A stretch of 23,963 nucleotides of DNA. It comes from Larix sibirica (Eukaryota; Streptophyta; Pinopsida; Pinales; Pinaceae). Made by a program: the position numbers and the translations under genes. Shown piece after piece: positions 17,851 through 23,963 of this stretch (within the stretch, counting starts at the first letter, position 1; each line of letters begins with the position of its first letter). The notes below the pieces were generated by a model that saw only the letters and a program-made list of their open reading frames with translations, had not been told where the DNA came from and made no database searches. The stretch covers positions 1-23,963 of the forward strand of contig NWUY0304739108.1 of NCBI GenBank assembly GCA_004151065.3. The letters are read 5' to 3'.

Positions 17851-20740
17851 GACTATGGCTTTCCGTAGATTCTGGTCTCATAGGGCTGAAGAAAGAGTTT
17901 CCCATCACAGGATACCCGAGTCACCATCACAACTTGATGATCCACCCAGTATGGTAGGTACTACGCACGGTACGGCACGGAATGACCATGTGAGTGAGGC
18001 ACACTGCCTACTGATCACTACTTGCTTATTAAAAAGGGAAGTCTCTTGCTTACTTACGCTAAACAGATGCCATTGGGATGTTATAACCTCAAATCCACAG
18101 TAAAAACTACCTGCTTTGAAATTGCTGCTTGCTTGCGAATTGGCTTTACGAAACACTGAACGAGAGAGATGAATTCCCCATGGGTCCCCACCAGAAGAGA
18201 TTGAAACAAGCTGTTAACATACGTGATTTCAAGATGTTCCCCAAGTTGAAACCATACACGCGAAATAAACCCCATCATATGCAATTGATTTTTCCGAGTT
18301 GATACCGATCGAGACACGACGTTCACTGAAAGCACGAAGTTATCGAATCACCCAGTTAGTCATCTTCACACACAGTGGAAACTCATGCTGTTGTTCACCT
18401 GGAGTACACTGGTAAACCTATGTATGGCCGTTTAAATACCCATTCCCAACAGATAGCTGTTCAACCTATTCTAATACCCAGTTGTTCCCAACAGATATAA
18501 GCTGTAAAACTCAAGTCCAAAGTTAACATCACATCCATTCGTTGAACCACCAGATGCGAGAGGAGATATTATGCTTCGCTTTACTTACGATATTACGCTT
18601 TGCTCAACTAATCCGACCTACCGATTGAAACCCCCCATCCATTGGCCCTAAACTGCGAACCTGAGGACCATACTTCTTAGGAACTTTCCACCTGAATAAA
18701 GAACCAAATTGCCTTAAGAACCAAGTTGACAACCCTATAACCTTTCCACTCTACAATATCAATATTATGTTTGCATTAAATAAATTCCCAGGTCCCAGGG
18801 TTCGACAGAAGGAGAGCTCGACTAAAAGGAGAGGCGTATAATTACTCTTTATTTATAGGCGCTTTCAGTCTTGCATTTTAGACTTGAAAACGCGTATACG
18901 AAGGTGTGAGAATCAATAGGTCTAGTTTTGCCCTTTCTAAGCCACCTTGAAGCCCAAATGGACGCTCTGCAGCAAGAAGCCATTCAGGGGGTACTACACG
19001 GATGAGCTCAAAGCAGAAAAAGAGCGCCTGCAAACCCAACTGGAAGAACGTGCAACTCAGGAATAAACCCTAAGGAACCCATTAATGGTAAAGATCAAAG
19101 TACCCAAAGTTCCCAACAGACGATAGAAATGTACCTGTTAAACCATACCCCGTTACAGCCATACCCGGGAGAGAAGTTACCCGTCGTTTCTACCAAGAGA
19201 GAATCTGGACCCCGCCATATGGGTGAATGGCTAGAAGTGTTGCTAGAGTAAGTGAGTGAGTTGACTATGCACTTGTAGGGCAAGGAGCGGGCGAATAACA
19301 TGGCTATGTGATGGCTATGCGCTGTTTACGACGGGTGTATGATACGGGGCTATATTTTCATTACCTTCACATCAAGAGCGTTAAGACAGCTTGTTATATA
19401 CGAGTCAACAAGTGAGGTTCATACACCATACACAGAAAGACATTCATATCTGGTCAGGTAGGGTCTCACGCTAGTCAGGTAGAACAGTAAGGGAAGGGAG
19501 GTGGGTGATCCTATTGTCGTGTGGTGGTTTGTTCCATAATTGGTAGGCAGGTTGTCGTAGGCCCTCTCTGTTGGTGGGCAGATTTTTTGTGGGTCAGTCA
19601 TTATTGGTGGGATGGTAAAGTCCTGCTGTTCCTAGGCTGGTGGGAATTTTTGAACTAAAGCAATATGCTTTATGGCATATTCTTCTCTATGTCTATGACT
19701 GGCTACTGCTATGACTGGCGCTATATGACTGCATGTCCTTGTGTGCTCTATGTGCTGGTGCTGTAGGAACTATTGTTCCATATATGTAAGTCCCGTCCCG
19801 GGGTTCATTTTAGTACTTCTTCTTTCTCCCAGCTCGGAATCAATCTAGCAAGCCCGCAATCAAATCAAGCAAGCCCTTAAAATATAAGTAGTAAGGCTGT
19901 AGAATCCATAGGGCAGTTCCCATGATATCTGCTTAAGTGCTAGCTGTATAGAGAGAATAAGGCGCAGTTCAAAACGTGCCTGCTAAAGGTTCTGGCTTTA
20001 GTTCCTAAATCCGGGGCAGTTCTGAGGATCCCACACCATGACTGAGCTGTCCAACTGCGACTGCGGTAAGGATGAGGGAATTAGAATCTGTGCCGTGCCA
20101 TGCCATCCAGTAATTGGGGGAGCAAGGTACGAAAGTCCTCATCGAATCGACCATCCATCCCATTCACCCGTGCCTTGTTTTCTGTAATTGATCTCCCCGC
20201 TCGCTACCCATGTCTGTTTCTATTGATAATATACCGCCTTTTTTTCTGTCACCCCGAGCATTCCTTCATCCAGAAGTGTAATCAAAGCATATACTGGCAA
20301 TGCTGTCTTCATGAATCAATCATATCTGGGGGTTAATCCCGGCTCGAACATGAGCAATAGTAAACCCCCTAAGCGCATTCATGAAGGCAAGTGGTGACCC
20401 GCCCGTGCACTGACTACTCTACTGTACAAAGTTAAAGCCTGTGAGCCAGTTGGTAAAAGGTCTAGGTGGTTGGTAGAATGGTCACTAAGATTCAAGCAAG
20501 CAATCTAACCATCCCTACCAATAGCTATTCTCGCGAGCTAACTACTCGTCTACGTTGAGATATAAATACTTGTATTGAACTTAACCACTTTAATCAAAGT
20601 GAACAAGCCATAAAGCATAAAGTAAAGACCCCATTATTGTCTTACTCATCTTTGTAAGTATAAGGTGCGTAAGACAGACATACTTTTTTATTGATTGAGG
20701 CCCCTAAGAAACATTTATCGAAGGCAGGCAGCGATATAAC
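17851..20740. other. long non-coding stretch, no supportable gene
   Basis: Nearly 2.9 kb without a gene I can support. Overlapping frames at 17855-18103 (plus) and 17905-18156 and 18081-18335 (minus) have no recognised domain. At about 18960-19065 the plus strand gives a short charged stretch ending DELKAEKERLQTQLEER, which would form a coiled coil. It is only about 30 codons long and ends at a stop, so I do not call it a gene. Short repeats occur at 18425-18510 (variants of ACCCAGTTGTTCCCAACAGATA) and 19680-19760 (TATGACTGGC variants). Confidence 0.45.
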
Positions 20741-20763
20741 TGTGAGGAAGTTCGAAGCTGAGT

Positions 20764-20806
20764 AGGGTGAGACTAGATAAGGCGAGACCAGAAGTGGGGC
20801 GAGACC
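20764..20806 (+). repeat. short GGCGAGACCA repeat
   Basis: Three variants, GGGTGAGACTAGA, AGGCGAGACCAGA and GGGCGAGACCAAA, follow one another within about 43 bases. Confidence 0.6.
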
Positions 20807-21740
20807 AAAGGGAAAGGCTATTCGCCAAAATAAAAATGAAATTTTTAAGCTGTTAATAAGGGCAGATTCTTAAGAGGTACTTCAACCATCCTCTTTTTAA
20901 ACAACTAGTTCCTTCCCTCGGGAACGATACTTATGCTTCAATAAATACAATATCACACAGCCTCAATATAAACGGGAAAGAATGTAAGAGATTATCCCGG
21001 TCTATTACAAGTCAAACCTAACAAATAAGATCAGATACAGTTATCTATTTCTCTGATAAGTCAAGTCAGACCTGGCTAGAAAGGTATGCCAAGTAAAGTC
21101 ATCTCTTTAAGGTATCATCCTGGTCTATCTCTAATGCCAGAGTAAGAAGTGGTTACCTTCATTATCTCACTATTAATTGTAGTTGCCATAATTCTGGCCT
21201 ATCTACTCACTATTAAACCCCCATTGAAGGGTTAAAGTGGCAATACAACGCGCTTAAAAATAAAGAACCATATAACTCGTTATCGCTCTTCATAAATCCC
21301 GCCTGAAGACCATGGGTTATCCCACAAATTACCCTTTTAATAAGCTTTTCAACCTCATATAAGGAAATCCAGGACCTTCTCTAACTGAGCTCAGAATGCA
21401 TTTTTATTTAACAACCTTGCATCTTACTCCATTTCAGCATCTTCAAAAGGTTCCTACTATGTTAAACTATAATAGAAATAAACAAATTGCTATTGCTCAA
21501 TAGAGATATTACCTAAACACTCCTAAAGAACTTATCTACTTTAGCTTTTCCCTTCTATATTTTGCCCTAATCATTTTAACCCCTCCTACAGTCCCACGAT
21601 CTAACTGCATTTGAGTTGCTTACTTGCTTGATCCTTACATTTCAAAAAGTAGAGCAATTCAAGGAAGGTATACTGAGCAAGATTACGTTGAGCTAGAGCA
21701 AGCTACCCAGAAACCAGCTATCCGTCATGCTACAACACAA
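20807..21740. other. non-coding stretch, no supportable gene
   Basis: No gene. Similar passages at about 20988-21030 and 21055-21130 share GTCTAT, AAGTCA(A/G)ACCT and TATC(C/A)(C/T)GGTCTAT, suggesting an old duplication. Confidence 0.4.
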
Positions 21741-21836
21741 TATAGGGAAAAGCATAACTGCGTTTGTCGCCGGTGATTTAGCACGATATATAGAGAAACG
21801 CATAGTGATTTTACCGCCGCTGGTGCAGTACATAGA
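21741..21836 (+). repeat. diverged 48-bp tandem pair
   Basis: TATAG(G/A)GAAA(A/C)GCATA begins at 21741 and again at 21789. Both copies continue with a CGCC-rich middle (GTCGCCGGTGATTTAGCAC and ACCGCCGCTGGTGCAGTAC) into an A/T-rich end. One gap is needed within the unit. Confidence 0.6.
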
Positions 21837-22139
21837 ACCCTTTTTTTAGCTATTCTCCCTCTATTGTGTGCAGGACCCTAGCCGGTCAGGTACACGGGAA
21901 CCTTTTGCATGGGAACCCGGATACACGGAAACTTTTATTATGAAAATGCGCGTTTGGCAAAGGAGCGAAGCGAAGCGGAGCCGCTCGACTAAAAGGTATT
22001 ATAATAGTGCCGTACCCTACTGATCTTCCTTTCCTGGTATAATAAGTTTGGGCATGACTCCCTCTCCTACTGGGATTTCGGCAGTAAATAAAGTAGGATG
22101 GAAAGCATGCTCGTGCTCGTAAGTAAAGGGTTAAAGCCC
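21837..22139. other. spacer with GC-rich hairpin-like motif
   Basis: Contains variants of TACACGG(G)AA(C/A)CTTTT near 21891-21936 and a GC-rich motif at 21962-21986 (GCGAAGCGAAGCGGAGCCGCT) whose end, AGCGGAGCCGCT, could form a five-base-pair stem. The 14-base string GCTCGACTAAAAGG at 21983-21996 occurs also at 18816-18829. Confidence 0.45.
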
Positions 22140-22730
22140 CGTACCTTACCTCCTAAGTTCCCAAGATTGAGAAAGGCTCGGCCAAACAAATAGGTGAGAT
22201 ATGTCCCAGAAGACTTAATATAAGGCAAGTAGAGTAAAGGTTCATAGCTCTCGTGTCTACCCACGATTCCTGGCTTCATCAATTGGTAAGGACAGACAGC
22301 ACTCCATCGACTAGGGTGAAGGCAATAGGTTAGGCATCACTCAATATCTTAGGTTGAAGGGAGTAAGAAAGGAAGTAAAAGGTTGGTTGATCCGGTCCTT
22401 ATAAGAGAGTGAATAGTGGTACCTCCTAAGTGCATTCATTCCTCAAGTGGTATAGGGCTAAATGTCTAGCTCTTAAGGTGGGCAGGTAGTAAGGTAGTAA
22501 GTCAACACATACATCAGTAAGGGAGAAGGATAAGTTTGTTTCATGCCATCCCATCCCCGGTCTGTCTATAGTTGGTACCTCCTAAGATTCCTGAAGTAAG
22601 TGGTCTAGGGCTACTAGGTCTAGGTCTGAAGGTGGGATAGGTCGTAGGCACTTCAGTAAAGGTTGTTGTTTCATGCCATCCAATCCCAATTCCAATCCCG
22701 GGTCTATAGTTGATACCTCCTAAGGGATAT
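22140..22730 (+). repeat. degenerate tandem array, spacings about 140-156 bp, TACCTCCTAAG core
   Basis: The core T(G)GTACCTCCTAAG or a variant lies at about 22146, 22417, 22573 and 22711. The two clearest units (22417-22572 and 22573-22710) share, in order, TACCTCCTAAG, a TCCT(C/G)AAG stretch, AGTGGT-TAGGGCTA, GTCTAG, AAGGTGGG, CAGTAA, TTGTTTCATGCCATCC and CCCGGTCT. Variant units may extend to about 23400 (GTACCTACCTTCCTC near 23400). Frames on either strand here have no recognised domain. Confidence 0.7.
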
Positions 22731-23515
22731 GAAATTCTCAATTGGTCCAGCCAGGCATTATAGGTCTATTCCTAGCCGGTGGGTTCAACTTCCTTAAGTA
22801 TATTGTATCGGCGGCTCCCTCCTCGGTGAGAACAATAGGTAATAGCGGTACTAGCATCTGTCCTGTCAGCAAGTGTGATTCCAGTGATTGGAAGGCAGTG
22901 GAAAAGCTCTATGGGAAGTCGGTGACGCTGTTTGGGGCTAACAAAGTATGGATAATAGGTAGTCTGGAAAGAAGGGTGTTTGGTAAAACGGTAAAGGTAA
23001 ATAGGGTGCTGATTCAAGGTTCATAGTAAAGGTTCTAACTAAGTGCAGTACCAAGGTAAGCATGATTTCAGCAAGTGTTAGTGTGTAGTTGAACGCCCGT
23101 GAATGCTAGAAGTTCAGCAGGTAAGTGAGCCGGTCTGGTCTGGTTGGTACACACACACATTCCAGGTGGTTGGTAGCATGGAAAAAACGTAGGCATCTAA
23201 AGGTCCTATCCTAGCAATCTGTTTGAATTCATCAATACATATCTGGCCTGGTCCGAAAAGAGAAGATAGCGCTGATACTGATTCCTGGCTTAAACAAGAG
23301 GTTGGGGCATAGGTTATAAGTAAATAAGAGTTTGAATAAAGTGAAGGTTGGAAGCACGACTAAAGTAAGGCAAGGTAGGGGGGTTCATATAAGAGTGCCG
23401 TACCTACCTTCCTCAAGCAAGTGGTGGGCCCGAGCAATGGAGGAATAGAAGAAGAGACAAGTAAAAAGGACCCTGCAATAGGCAAGCCCAAAAGAGGAGT
23501 CCTTTAGGGGGCACA
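22731..23515. other. non-coding stretch, no supportable gene
   Basis: A 94-codon plus-strand frame (22742-23026) overlaps a minus-strand frame. Neither has a recognised domain. GGTGGTTGGTAG near 23165 also appears in variant form near 20465. Confidence 0.4.
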
Positions 23516-23561
23516 TAAGAGAGACCATGGATCGGTGTTAAGAGAGACCATGGATCGGTGT
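23516..23561 (+). repeat. perfect 23-bp tandem duplication
   Basis: The unit begins TAAGAGAGACCATGG and ends ATCGGTGT. It occurs at 23516-23538 and 23539-23561 without a mismatch. Confidence 0.9.
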
Positions 23562-23963
23562 GGAGGGATATATTAAATTGAAGTAAATTTATATATATAA
23601 CTCGGAGACATGCAAAAGGCTAGGCCCATTGTAAATGACAAGTGGGCATTTGACCCAATAACGAGATAGGCTCTACAGCCCTCTCCTTCCAACAGCTGAT
23701 GCATTTAGTTGTTGGGTGATGTGCATCCTTTTGATATCCTCACAAAGCAAGGGCACTTGTAGTGTTGCCCAAGAGCAAGCGGTACTCCTACACTATTTGA
23801 AATGATGAAGTCCTCACTGCTACAACTCCACCAGTCTTTAAGTAGCAGGTTTTGAGCAAGGGAGGATTTATGTAAACAGGAACTTTTACATTCCCTCGGC
23901 TAGCACTATAACCATGGATGCTATAGAGCCTTCTTCCACAACCCATGTTGTGAATACCTGTGA
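23562..23963. other. non-coding end of window, nothing recognised
   Basis: No gene or repeat recognised. A gene may begin beyond the window edge but nothing here shows it. Confidence 0.4.

Noticed and set aside
18797-18812. GGGTTCGACAG resembles a tRNA T-loop
   Set aside because: No cloverleaf could be formed around it.
18960-19065. Short charged coiled-coil-like stretch ending in a stop
   Set aside because: Only about 30 codons long, with competing frames open, so it cannot be assigned to a gene.

Overview
This 23,963-base window looks like gene-poor DNA from a seed plant, most likely part of a large, repeat-rich mitochondrial genome. The grounds are indirect. I see no intact open reading frame of convincing size, no rRNA, no recognisable tRNA and no known mitochondrial or plastid gene. 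The base composition is moderate, and decayed plant Ty3/gypsy retrotransposon sequence is present. Many short local repeat families sit next to one another. Nuclear or transferred organelle DNA cannot be excluded from the sequence alone.

Layout. Bases 1-3,960 are mostly non-coding. They hold a small outlying piece of the main repeat family (about 885-1035, minus) and a heavily decayed stretch, possibly from the protease region of a gypsy element (about 2080-2990, minus). Bases 3,990-5,107 (minus) carry a clear gypsy gag pseudogene, readable in one frame but broken by three internal stops. Bases 5,355-5,475 hold a short degenerate repeat. Bases 5,480-10,975 are the main feature: a large, triplet-phased, degenerate repeat landscape. 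In one minus-strand frame it reads as a Gly/Ala/Thr/Ser/Asn/Asp/Tyr-rich protein-like sequence with recurring motifs (GST, NDPGTEA, AGNPVST). Two diverged copies of a non-repetitive segment (8190-8375 and 9919-10105) are embedded in it and read in the same frame. A further block of the family lies at 16,805-17,345.

The remaining sequence (11-16.8 kb and 17.35-24 kb) has no supportable genes. It contains a mosaic of small local repeat families, each confined to a few hundred bases: the AGGTCCCACTGCTA family at 12.2 kb, GT-rich repeats at 13.4-13.9 kb, TATAAGATG at 15.4 kb, several families at 16.3-16.6 kb, CCATGGAACT at 17.6 kb, a 48-bp pair at 21.74 kb, an array with spacings near 140-156 bp at 22.1-22.7 kb, and a perfect 23-bp duplication at 23.5 kb.

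No functional pathway can be read from the window. Its main interest is the large coding-like repeat family, which I do not recognise and which may be the relic of an undescribed tandem-repeat protein gene. The many open frames inside it in other phases (leucine-rich on minus, Gln/His/Lys/Asn-rich on plus) are by-products of the triplet composition and are not annotated as genes.
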